16,094 nucleotides of DNA from Thermoplasmata archaeon (GCA_021797265.1 JAJZZZ010000016.1:1-16094); one strand, 5' to 3'; shown: positions 1 through 6,507, numbered from the stretch's first letter. Numbers and translations: made by a program. Notes: a model not told the origin generated them from the sequence alone.

Positions 1-2
1 GA

Positions 3-473
3 AAGATAAGGTCAGATTTCCAGGAAAGGTTTGACAGCCTGTTCAGGAAACTCAAGGAGATACAGGACATGGTCCCGTCCAAGGGCGATCCGCAGCTAGT
101 TTACACAATCTACGGGAACCAGCGGGTGATGAGCAAGCTTGCGGAGATGATAAACCTGACAGAAAGGGAGATCCTCATTTGCACTCCCAAGGTCAGGGAG
201 ATTCGCACTGAACTGAAGAAGAACCTCGACAACGCAATAAAAAGGGGAGTTAAGGTAATCTTCGTGACGCCGCCCAATAAGAGGATTCCGCCAAATACTG
301 TTGTTTACAGGAAAGAAGGCCTCATAGCCACGGACGTTGCCAGTGACCAGGTGCGTGCAATGCTGGCTGGTCCGGAACTTGATGCCTGCGGCTATACAGA
401 CAATCCGGCACTGGCACTTCACGTTTACCAGTTCATCAACATGATGATCGAGAGCGACAAACAGTTGAGGTAG
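3..473 (+). CDS. TrmB-family transcriptional regulator, C-terminal part (5' end outside window)
   Basis: The reading frame is open from base 3, so the gene enters from the left and its DNA-binding N-terminus is missing. The visible 156 codons begin with an amphipathic, charged helix (DSLFRKLKEIQDM), followed by a phospholipase-D-like alpha/beta domain (LVYTIYGNQRV, ILICTPKVREI, VKVIFVTPP). That order, coiled-coil linker then PLD-like effector domain, is typical of TrmB-type regulators, which bind sugars or other ligands and control transporter or metabolic genes. The catalytic HxK motif of true phospholipase D is not seen, so a sensory role is more likely than an enzymatic one. It ends nine bases before nfo on the same strand and is probably co-transcribed with it. 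The family call rests on the C-terminal half only. Confidence 0.7.
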   Translation, partial: KIRSDFQERFDSLFRKLKEIQDMVPSKGDPQLVYTIYGNQRVMSKLAEMINLTEREILICTPKVREIRTELKKNLDNAIKRGVKVIFVTPPNKRIPPNTVVYRKEGLIATDVASDQVRAMLAGPELDACGYTDNPALALHVYQFINMMIESDKQLR

Positions 474-482
474 GTTTTCAAT

Positions 483-1346
483 TTGGCCATCACTGATGAA
501 CTGAAACTGGGAGGGCACATTTCCACAGCTGGCGGGGTGCATCTTGCACCTGAAAGGGCATCGCGGTTCGGCTTCCGGACATTCCAGATATTTTCCAAGA
601 ACCAGATGCAGTGGAACGCTAAGCCTCTGCCTGCAGAGGAAATTGAAAGCTTCAGGCATGGAGTTTCCCAATACCACATGTGCGGGATAATGATCCACGC
701 GTCATACCTTCTCAACATGGGAACAGCCAGCCCTGAGCTCAGGAAAAAGGCCACTGATGCCTTCACCATCGAAATCCAGAGGGCTGACCTGCTTGGGGTA
801 GATTACCTCACATTCCATCCCGGATCTGCTTCAGGGTCCACACCAAAAGAGGCTATTGACAGCGTTCGGAGCAACCTCAACAGCGTTATGTCGGAGGATC
901 AGAAATGCACAGTTCTCCTGGAAAATGCTGCCGGGCAGGGAAGTACCATTGGAAGGACGTTCGAGGAGATAGCCGAAATGATGGATGGCCTCCGGTTCCC
1001 TGGAAAGGCAGGCGTATGCCTCGACACCTGCCACACATGGGCTGCGGGCTATGATATAGTTTCGCCGGAGGGATATATGGAAACAATGGATCGCTTCGAG
1101 AGCACAATTGGCCTCAGTAAACTGAAAGGCATACACCTCAATGATTCAAAGAAGGGCAGGGGTAGCCATCTGGACAGGCATGAGCAGATTGGCCATGGTA
1201 CCATAGGTGCCCAGGGCATTGGTAATTTCATAAATGACAGAAGGCTTGAGCACACTCCCATGATACTGGAGACCCCGCTTGGCGAGAACGGATACGAAGC
1301 AGATCTACAGGTCATTAAGTCCATGAGGGGAATGAATTCAACTTGA
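483..1346 (+). CDS. nfo: Endonuclease IV (AP endonuclease, deoxyribonuclease IV)
   Basis: A 287-residue TIM-barrel AP endonuclease that cleaves the DNA backbone 5' to abasic sites in base excision repair. All nine metal ligands of the E. coli enzyme are present at near-identical spacing: H72, H112, E147, D181, H184, H218, D231, H233 and E263. The family signatures are clear: FQIFSKNQMQW (residues 35-45), LDTCHTWAAGYD (180-191), HLNDSKKGRGSHLDRHE (218-234) and ETPLGENG (263-270). Length is normal and the gene is intact. Translation starts at TTG 483; the start is placed by the family N-terminus (GGHISTAGG at residues 10-18) and by an AGGTAG purine-rich site about ten bases upstream inside the end of the regulator gene. 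The stop codon overlaps the TTG start of the next gene (TTGA), which indicates one transcript with translational coupling. Confidence 0.96.
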   Translation: MAITDELKLGGHISTAGGVHLAPERASRFGFRTFQIFSKNQMQWNAKPLPAEEIESFRHGVSQYHMCGIMIHASYLLNMGTASPELRKKATDAFTIEIQRADLLGVDYLTFHPGSASGSTPKEAIDSVRSNLNSVMSEDQKCTVLLENAAGQGSTIGRTFEEIAEMMDGLRFPGKAGVCLDTCHTWAAGYDIVSPEGYMETMDRFESTIGLSKLKGIHLNDSKKGRGSHLDRHEQIGHGTIGAQGIGNFINDRRLEHTPMILETPLGENGYEADLQVIKSMRGMNST

Positions 1347-2554
1347 ATCTCATTCCATTTCGCCCGCTTGTATACAGGGATGATCTTGAAGGAACGACTT
1401 CCCCTCCGGTGGACATAATCTCTCAGGATCATGAGGCGAGGCTCAAGTCCAGTCCTTTCAACATAACCCACATAACAATGCCCCGCCACGGAATCATTGA
1501 GAACTCACTTGGCACCCTGGCACAGTGGAGGAAGGAGGGAGTTTTAGAGACTTTTGGCAGCGATTGCCTCATAATACTGGACCAGGAAATACATGTGGAG
1601 GGGCGCCGCATATCAAGGATTGGCATAATTTCCCCAGTGGAGACATCACCGGAGAGGAAGGATGTCATGGCACATGAGGATACATTTCCATGGGCTGTGG
1701 AGGAAAGAAAAAAGCTGATGGAAAAGACATCGTGCCAGCTGGAACCAATTTTCCTCACAGTGAACGGCACCAGTTTCGAGCGAATACTCAGGGCCGCCGT
1801 GAGGCAGATGTCCCCGGCAAAGATCTTCCATGAGCCTGATGGGGTTTCAAATTCCGTATATTTCCTGACAGATCCGCGATCAATAGAGAGCATCAGGCAG
1901 TCGCTGCAGAGAGAGAATGCAGTGGTTGCCGATGGCCATCACAGGCTGCAGGCAACAAGGAATCTTTACCGTGAAAGCACCGGCGAAAACAGGGATTTCT
2001 GGAAATTCACCATGTCCTATGTTACATCGCTCCAGAGTGATTCCCTCCTGATTGGGGGAATTCACAGGGTTGTGAGCAGGGAGTTTGAGATTTCAGCATT
2101 CATGGATAGCATCCGTGAATATTTCGATGTCAGGGAGATGAATGGAGATCATGGCCAGGAATCAATAGTCCTATACGACGGAAGATATCATTCCCTATCT
2201 CCAAAGCCAATTGCCTTTGATGCAATCGGGTGCAGCAAGAAGTACAAGTATGCCGGTGACCCGTCCCTGGTGAGCAACCTCATACTCAGGCAGATAATCG
2301 GAATGACCCAGAAGAACCTCTCAACAAAGGTTATTTACACGCACAACAGGGTCATTGCCGTGGATGAGGTTGACAGCGGCAGATCAGGCTTTTCATTCCT
2401 TATGCCTGAATGGAACAAGTCTGTCTTCATCTCCATGATAGAGGATGGCCGCCTGCTTCCTCAGAAGTCCACGTACTTCTATCCAAAGGTGCCCTCGGGC
2501 ATTGCCCTCTACTGCAGTGATTCGTTCCGGATTTCAGGCGGGAACCTACAGTAG
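1343..2554 (+). CDS. DUF1015 (COG4198) family protein
   Basis: A 403-residue soluble protein of the DUF1015 family. The hallmark is VVADGHHRLQATRNLY near residues 194-209, and the N-terminal IPFRPLVYRDD plus the TFPWAVEERKKLM stretch also fit the family. The DGHHR motif resembles the GxHR motif of the ParB/SerK-like nucleotide-binding fold (free-serine kinases SerK and SbnI), so a phosphotransfer role is conceivable; this is inference, as I know of no settled function for the family. It begins at TTG 1343 inside the nfo stop codon (TTGA overlap), so it should be translated with nfo. No ATG lies close to the expected N-terminus, which supports the TTG. No membrane segments or signal peptide are seen, and the gene is complete. 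Confidence 0.85.
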   Translation: MNLIPFRPLVYRDDLEGTTSPPVDIISQDHEARLKSSPFNITHITMPRHGIIENSLGTLAQWRKEGVLETFGSDCLIILDQEIHVEGRRISRIGIISPVETSPERKDVMAHEDTFPWAVEERKKLMEKTSCQLEPIFLTVNGTSFERILRAAVRQMSPAKIFHEPDGVSNSVYFLTDPRSIESIRQSLQRENAVVADGHHRLQATRNLYRESTGENRDFWKFTMSYVTSLQSDSLLIGGIHRVVSREFEISAFMDSIREYFDVREMNGDHGQESIVLYDGRYHSLSPKPIAFDAIGCSKKYKYAGDPSLVSNLILRQIIGMTQKNLSTKVIYTHNRVIAVDEVDSGRSGFSFLMPEWNKSVFISMIEDGRLLPQKSTYFYPKVPSGIALYCSDSFRISGGNLQ

Positions 2555-2555
2555 T

Positions 2556-2567
2556 ATATTTTTATAC
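2556..2567 (+). promoter_or_regulatory. TATA box for the 2602 membrane-protein gene
   Basis: The A/T run TATATTTTTATA lies about 35-45 bases before the ATG at 2602, in the only gap between the nfo-DUF1015 unit and the next gene. Archaeal transcription normally starts about 25 bases after the TATA centre, which predicts a short leader. Inference from sequence only. Confidence 0.45.
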
Positions 2568-2601
2568 CATGCGAAATATTGCATCATGACAGAATAGCTT
2601 T

Positions 2602-3171
2602 ATGATAAACATCACGCAGTTGTCTGAAACCATTGAAAGCATAGCCTATTCAATAATATTCAGGTACAAGGACATCTTCTTCGGCGCATTTGTTGCCATA
2701 TTCGTGGGCCGCAGGATCATAAGGATTTCCCTAGGTGGAAGATATTCTGTCAGGTCACTCATATTCTCGCCCCTGCTTTATCTTGCCTTTACGGGCGCCA
2801 CATATGTGGGGCTGACCACAGTTGAACTTCTTGCCTGCTCCATTGCCTTTGCCCTTGGGCTGGGACTCTCATCGCTGTTCAAGGGACAGGTCAAATTTTT
2901 CGAGAAGAAGAAAATCCTTCATTACAGGCGATCTCCTTTAATCGGGCTTGCCTGGACCATAGCCTTCGTGGTGAGGATTTACCTGCTGATCTATTATGAT
3001 GTCACGGCGGGATTCTTCCTGAGCATCATACTTTCATACCTCTCTGGCCTCATACTTGGGGAGGCATTCCAGATAGCAATCCAGAAAAGGATGTTTGAAT
3101 TCAGCAAAAAATCCCGGGAGAGCGCACAGATATCAGCCAGAAACACAGACCAGGATGTCAATAAAGAATGA
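2602..3171 (+). CDS. Hypothetical integral membrane protein, about five membrane segments
   Basis: I do not recognise the family with certainty. The 189 residues contain hydrophobic segments at roughly 24-40, 53-70, 73-92, 109-130 and 135-158, separated by basic loops (GRRIIRISLGGR, KGQVKFFEKKK). The C-terminal tail is charged and hydrophilic and would lie in the cytoplasm. No Cys pairs, metal-binding histidines or nucleotide motifs are visible. It has its own TATA-like sequence and follows the DUF1015 gene after 47 bases on the same strand. Codon use and composition look like those of its neighbours, so it is probably a resident gene. A CcdC-like or similar small membrane family is possible but not demonstrable here. 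Confidence 0.65.
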   Translation: MINITQLSETIESIAYSIIFRYKDIFFGAFVAIFVGRRIIRISLGGRYSVRSLIFSPLLYLAFTGATYVGLTTVELLACSIAFALGLGLSSLFKGQVKFFEKKKILHYRRSPLIGLAWTIAFVVRIYLLIYYDVTAGFFLSIILSYLSGLILGEAFQIAIQKRMFEFSKKSRESAQISARNTDQDVNKE

Positions 3172-3332
3172 CACTGCCATTTTCCGATTCCGGACGAGAT
3201 GGTTTGTGCAGGCTGGGTTCATAACAGTATGGTTATTTCGTGGATTTCCCAATGGCATTCATCATGTGGCTGGCCTGGCAGTTACGTTTCCTGCCGGTGG
3301 CCGCTTCATTTATAGATGGACCCGGGATGTCA

Positions 3333-3641
3333 TTAAGTTCTCGGCACCAGCCGTATTGCTTTCTCAGGGCATGCCGTAACACAATCACTGCAAGAGTGGC
3401 ATCTGTCCAGGCCGGGAGTGCCGGCAATCCTGTTTCCGTGAGCCCTTGCTTTTATGCGTCCGAGAAAACCCAGACCTGAAATTTCACCGGATGTTCTGGG
3501 CCTGATTTCAAAAACCTCGTATGGGCAAACTTTTACACATTCGCCCTTCGCTTCGCATTTTGCCGGGTCCACCCTGGGAACAACACCTGAAGCATCAGGC
3601 TTGCAATTGGTATCTTTCTTATCAGCTCCGCCACCACTCAT
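3333..3641 (-). CDS. Dicluster (7Fe-type) ferredoxin
   Basis: A 102-residue electron carrier with two cysteine motifs. The first is C29-x5-C35-x3-C39-P, the second C81-x2-C84-x2-C87-x3-C91-P. In bacterial-type dicluster ferredoxins, cluster I is held by the first motif plus the last Cys and cluster II by the second motif plus C39. The first motif lacks its second cysteine; residue 32, Asp in related archaeal 7Fe ferredoxins, is Lys here, so cluster I is probably a [3Fe-4S] centre. The loop between clusters (residues 41-80) is long, as in the ferredoxins of Sulfolobus and Thermoplasma, which carry electrons for 2-oxoacid oxidoreductases. An N-terminal extension with an extra Cys13 has no obvious role. 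The gene is monocistronic, convergent with the membrane-protein gene, and has its own TATA box. Confidence 0.88.
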   Translation of the reverse strand: MSGGGADKKDTNCKPDASGVVPRVDPAKCEAKGECVKVCPYEVFEIRPRTSGEISGLGFLGRIKARAHGNRIAGTPGLDRCHSCSDCVTACPEKAIRLVPRT

Positions 3642-3670
3642 CTGCTTTCCCCTGCAGCCAGAACCAACGA

Positions 3671-3681
3671 ATACATAAACT
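3671..3681 (-). promoter_or_regulatory. TATA box of the ferredoxin gene
   Basis: Read on the minus strand this is AGTTTATGTAT, centred about 35 bases before the ferredoxin ATG at 3641. A start of transcription about 25 bases downstream would leave a leader of about ten bases that contains a GGGGAAAG purine run just before the ATG. Confidence 0.4.
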
Positions 3682-4000
3682 TCTGCTTCATTCTTCTACC
3701 AGTCAGCAATGTTGGGTGCCTGAATAAAATGACTTTGGTCGCATAGATCCAATATGTTAGTACTGGTAACAGGCATTTTAACGAGTATAATGAATTTTCA
3801 AAAGTTTTCCATTCCATCTGTTTTCTGTCTTCATGCATACTTCATACAGCCTCTCTCTTAGGGCCTCTTTTTAAGGTCTGGACTGCCAACAATCTGCTTC
3901 AACACCGCTTCAAGGAACCATTGGTTTTAGGGTAAATTGTAATATTAATTTCATTGTAAAGGCCCCTTTGTTCAATGTATGAGGCTTCGAAAAGTAAGAA
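3682..4000. other. Gene-free stretch left of the tRNA-Thr island
   Basis: About 320 A+T-rich bases between the ferredoxin promoter and the outermost tRNA-Thr scar. Short open frames exist on both strands, but none has a recognisable domain or a convincing upstream signal. I see no hairpin, tRNA or repeat of note here. Confidence 0.4.
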
Positions 4001-4042
4001 ATGAGCTGTTGGAGAAATTTTAACCCCCGACATGCTGATTAC
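4001..4042 (-). repeat. Decayed tRNA-Thr 3' half (outermost att-like scar)
   Basis: Bases 4004-4044 align without gaps to 6508-6548 of the intact tRNA-Thr(CGT) gene with 35 of 41 identical; 4018-4044 alone match at 25 of 27. The copy runs from the discriminator base through acceptor, T-arm and variable region to the anticodon-loop TTAC at 4039-4042. There the miniature IS605 element begins, and the tRNA sequence resumes on its far side as GAATCA at 4457-4462, matching 6547-6552. Beyond that the match ends. The mismatches break the acceptor and T stems, so it is not a functional tRNA. Confidence 0.8.
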
Positions 4043-4456
4043 GATCATTTAAGCAGAAAGCCCACGGCTTAAGTCGTGGGATGAATGTGAATCTATATAT
4101 CTCGCAGTGGCATTGAAATTCAGGCATGAAACTGCTCCTGTGAAATATCATGAGAAAGTCATGCATGAAAATTCCCCATGCAGTGATTGATCCGGAAGGA
4201 CTTCGGCATGAGGTTGGGAATGTCTCCGTTCTGCAGTCTTGGCAGAGGAACGGGCAGAAGGCATATCCCCATTGCATGCAGACAGGGATGCATGCATGTG
4301 GATCAGTGATACCCACAGAGGCGCAACTTTCAGGACTGGAAAGACACCAGAACTCTGTAATAGGTTCCCGCAAAACTGTCATGACAGTGAGGGATGAAGA
4401 CGAAAAGCGGAGCAAAAGTGAGAACCCCACATGCTTTAGCTGTGGGAGTATGTCAG
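4043..4456. mobile_element. Miniature IS200/IS605-type element, copy 1 (414 bases, no transposase)
   Basis: The left end carries a 20-base hairpin at 4061-4080 (CCCACGGCTTAAGTCGTGGG). The right end carries a hairpin at 4426-4446 (CCCACA arm, one bulged T, GC-TTTA-GC, TGTGGG arm) followed by GAGTATGTCAG. Subterminal hairpins without terminal inverted repeats and insertion after TTAC without target duplication are the signature of IS200/IS605 elements. The boundaries are fixed by two facts: it shares nearly its whole length with the copy at 9482-9854, and removing it restores the tRNA-Thr sequence across the junction. No tnpA or tnpB gene is present. A short frame near 4283-4423 reads like the C-terminal tail of a TnpB, so the right end probably preserves the omega-RNA region. 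Guide sequence would begin at 4457. Confidence 0.82.
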
Positions 4457-4573
4457 GAATCACACCTGGATTCTTCAAAAAAATAGAACGAATCTATTTG
4501 GAAATTTTCAATTTCCTGAAAAGTTTCGATTGAAGACTTGTCCATAACGTATAATATTGCCTCAGTCGAAATT

Positions 4574-4965
4574 TCATATGATTATTATGACGAGTTCGGT
4601 TATTTTTGCAATCTGGGTAAAATCTCTGTCTAATGTAGCTATTTTATCTGTTCCTGTTGTGATTGCAATGCCAGCTATCAAGGTATCTAAAGCATTGATT
4701 GGAACGCCTAGCTTGAACAGACCCACCATTATACGAGATAACTCTTCGGCTGCATTCTGATCAAGAGGTAATACAACAGAGCGCTTGAGAAATGCCCTGA
4801 TATTTCGTTCCTCAACTTTTATCCCCTTGTGGTATACTGGCGTGAGAAGTTCATATTGGGAAATTACTGTAGTGTAAACTCTCTCTCGATTTCTTCCACG
4901 ATTGATTTGGTTTTGAGACCAGCTTTCAAGAAGTCTATTATGGCGGAAGTGTCGAATAGGATCAT
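4574..4965 (-). pseudogene. vapC: VapC-type PIN-domain toxin, frameshifted
   Basis: The PIN ribonuclease toxin is encoded in two frames. From ATG 4963-4965 the first reads MILFDTSAIIDFLKAGLK and continues to a premature stop just after 4880. The second frame carries the rest, from about VYTTVISQYELLTPVYHKG to the stop at 4574. The expected acidic residues are present across both parts: D5 of FDTS, the Glu of SQYELL, and the aspartates of NALDTLIAG and ATLDRDF. The break lies in a CTCTCTCTC tract at 4879-4887 (GA repeat on the coding strand). Removing one GA unit gives an uninterrupted protein reading EEIERVYTTVISQY, so one two-base expansion explains the defect. Its start overlaps the vapB stop (ATGA). 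Intact VapC proteins cleave RNA and are neutralised by VapB. It may be dead, phase-variable or misread. Confidence 0.8.
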
Positions 4966-5177
4966 CTTCTAACTTTGGCTCCACTTCGAATCGATCTTAA
5001 GTCGGCCTCAATTAGGTCTAGGGCCCTGGATTCGGATAATGACCCCCAGAGGGGCAGCAGACTTCCCTTCCGTTCCAACAAACCTTCTATTGCGTCACTA
5101 AAGCTTTCGTCTGAGCCTTTTACCTCTTTCAATTTTTTGTATACGTCTTCTCTGAGTGCAATGTTTTTAGTGGTCAT
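4962..5177 (-). CDS. vapB: VapB-type antitoxin (VAPB_antitox/UPF0330 family)
   Basis: A 71-residue protein starting MTTKNIALREDVYKKLKEVKG, followed by SFSDAIEGLLERKG. This matches the archaeal VapB antitoxin family: an N-terminal ribbon-helix-helix-like DNA-binding part (about residues 3-40) and a C-terminal segment (41-71) that would wrap the PIN toxin. An ATG six codons upstream (5195) is in frame, but the family N-terminus and the TATA box favour 5177, which makes the mRNA leaderless or nearly so. The stop overlaps the vapC start as ATGA, giving coupled translation. It should repress its own operon at the inverted repeat just upstream. The gene looks intact although its partner toxin is frameshifted. 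Confidence 0.85.
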   Translation of the reverse strand: MTTKNIALREDVYKKLKEVKGSDESFSDAIEGLLERKGSLLPLWGSLSESRALDLIEADLRSIRSGAKVRR

Positions 5178-5210
5178 ATGTAGATACACATACAAATCTA
5201 CATTTTATAC
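5178..5210 (-). promoter_or_regulatory. vapBC promoter with overlapping operator palindrome
   Basis: A perfect inverted repeat with 8-base arms, ATGTAGAT at 5178-5185 and ATCTACAT at 5196-5203, separated by ten bases, lies directly before the vapB ATG. On the minus strand GTATAAAATG (5201-5210) is a good TATA box overlapping the outer arm. Transcription would begin near 5180, inside the palindrome, so a VapB or VapBC dimer bound here would block initiation. This fits the usual autoregulation of VapBC operons; the binding itself is inferred. Confidence 0.65.
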
Positions 5211-5419
5211 ATTTTTTCTGGCTTCTCCCTGACGCAAATCAAGCACTTATTTCATGTGGGTTTTGTAATTGACATAAATACCAATTTAACAGAAATCTTT
5301 TTAGATAGGATAGCACCGTCTGAAATGACTCAAAAAGCAAAATTCGATCTTCTCAATACGTAAGTTTACTAGATGGCGGTATTGATTCTGAATAAGTTTG
5401 AAATCCCATATTTTCAAAA

Positions 5420-5459
5420 ATAAGCCACTGGAGGGATTCGAATCCCCGACCTGCTGATT
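5420..5459 (-). repeat. tRNA-Thr 3' half (inner att-like scar)
   Basis: Bases 5420-5459 align without gaps to 6505-6544 with three mismatches in 40. The copy starts three bases outside the tRNA gene and runs through the discriminator, acceptor 3' strand, T-arm and variable region to the 3' strand of the anticodon stem. The match stops at the anticodon loop, the usual crossover region for integrases that use tRNA genes. One mismatch (the A at T-stem position 53) and the missing 5' half show it is not a working tRNA. It is better preserved than the copy at 4001, as expected for a younger integration scar. Confidence 0.82.
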
Positions 5460-5492
5460 GAGCCTCCTTCACAAAAAAAACTTGAATGGAGT

Positions 5493-6245
5493 TTAAGATA
5501 TTGGCTTAGTTGAATACCAATGAGTGAAATTTCCGACTGGTGAAACTACTTTTATGTTGTAAAGGTTCTCACCTGACGGAACTGAATTGAGACTGACTTT
5601 TACTGTTGTGAAGTTTGAAAAAGTTCCGAGGTAGTTCCATGTTTGTGAATAATTTCCACCAAATGATGAACCGTCGTAGTATTGATAATAAACCGCCGTT
5701 GATCCGGACATAGAATTGTTAAGGGAAAGATATGACACCAGAAGTGAAGCCCCGTTGTGGCCTTGGTTAGAATTGTCGAGGATAGAATTCATAAAGTATG
5801 CACACTGAGAGCTATTTGTAGATGGATTTGAAACATCTCTGAAATTAAAATAGCTAGTAGAACCATGATAAAGAAGTTCCCATCCATATTGGTATTTTGA
5901 AATACCCAATGAAAGAGTCTTATTTACTGAGAATGTCACGATTCCATGGCTGTTAGTTGAGGAATTTAGCATAGCAATTTTTTTAGACGGCCCATAATAG
6001 GATGAGTTCGTATTCGACGATTCAGAAATGTTTAAGGTTATCTGTTTTCCTGAAGAAGCAGTTTGCCCATCATTATAGAATAACAAGACATCCAAGACCG
6101 ATCTGTTACCTGATTGATGAAACCATGCGGCATCAACTTGAAATGTCGGTTGTTCATTTAATACAGACATAACAGTGAAAGTGCTAATCAACACTATTGC
6201 GGTTAAGAATGCCACCCCAATAACCCGCCTGTGTTTTGAAGACAT
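5493..6245 (-). CDS. Secreted or membrane-anchored Asn/Ser-rich surface protein, unknown family
   Basis: A 250-residue protein with a basic N-terminus (MSSKHRR) and one hydrophobic segment at about 8-28, then a long polar domain rich in Ser, Asn, Tyr and Gly. At least nine N-x-S/T sequons are present (NRS, NIS, NSS, NKT, NNS, NYS, NFT), which suggests an N-glycosylated extracellular domain. The start RRVIGVAFLTAIVLIS resembles archaeal class III (type IV pilin-like) signal sequences, so a pilin-like or lipid-embedded anchor is possible; a plain signal anchor is equally likely. There is only one Cys and no catalytic motif is seen. It is the sole gene of the inner island module and is more A+T-rich than the housekeeping genes, consistent with acquisition. 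ATG 6245 is supported by the TATA-like sequence upstream. Confidence 0.65.
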   Translation of the reverse strand: MSSKHRRVIGVAFLTAIVLISTFTVMSVLNEQPTFQVDAAWFHQSGNRSVLDVLLFYNDGQTASSGKQITLNISESSNTNSSYYGPSKKIAMLNSSTNSHGIVTFSVNKTLSLGISKYQYGWELLYHGSTSYFNFRDVSNPSTNSSQCAYFMNSILDNSNQGHNGASLLVSYLSLNNSMSGSTAVYYQYYDGSSFGGNYSQTWNYLGTFSNFTTVKVSLNSVPSGENLYNIKVVSPVGNFTHWYSTKPIS

Positions 6246-6262
6246 ATGTATTTTAAGAGTAA

Positions 6263-6273
6263 ATTAAATATTT
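6263..6273 (-). promoter_or_regulatory. TATA-like box of the surface-protein gene
   Basis: On the minus strand this reads AAATATTTAAT, centred about 23 bases before the ATG at 6245, in a strongly A+T-rich stretch. That spacing implies a leaderless transcript. The surrounding composition makes chance A/T runs likely. Confidence 0.4.
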
Positions 6274-6507
6274 ATCTTTTCTCTTTTTTATTTTACAGCG
6301 ATGTCGAATATTTGTTCAATGCACATTATGTAAGATTCAGTATAATTAGATCGAAGAAAAATCTCATTACTGAGCATGTAAAAAATCATTGAAAATAAAC
6401 ATAAAATGTATTATTCACTCAGTGAAAACTTACAGGAAAGTAAATTTTCGAAACACAACAAAAATAAGCACGTACAATATGTTAAAAACTCACTATTTTG
6501 TAATATA

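Noticed and set aside
425..1489. Long minus-strand frames opposite nfo and its neighbours.
   Set aside because: They are shadows of well-recognised genes; their translations contain no plausible domain.
3095..3727. Several plus-strand open frames opposite the ferredoxin gene and the end of the membrane-protein gene.
   Set aside because: They are antisense or out-of-frame shadows without domains; the minus-strand ferredoxin has an unmistakable cysteine pattern.
4150..4533. A 127-codon plus-strand open frame spanning the miniature element and its flank.
   Set aside because: It crosses the element boundary at 4456, the corresponding frame in the second copy is broken by indels, and no start signal is seen; the tnpB-tail-like stretch is only a remnant.
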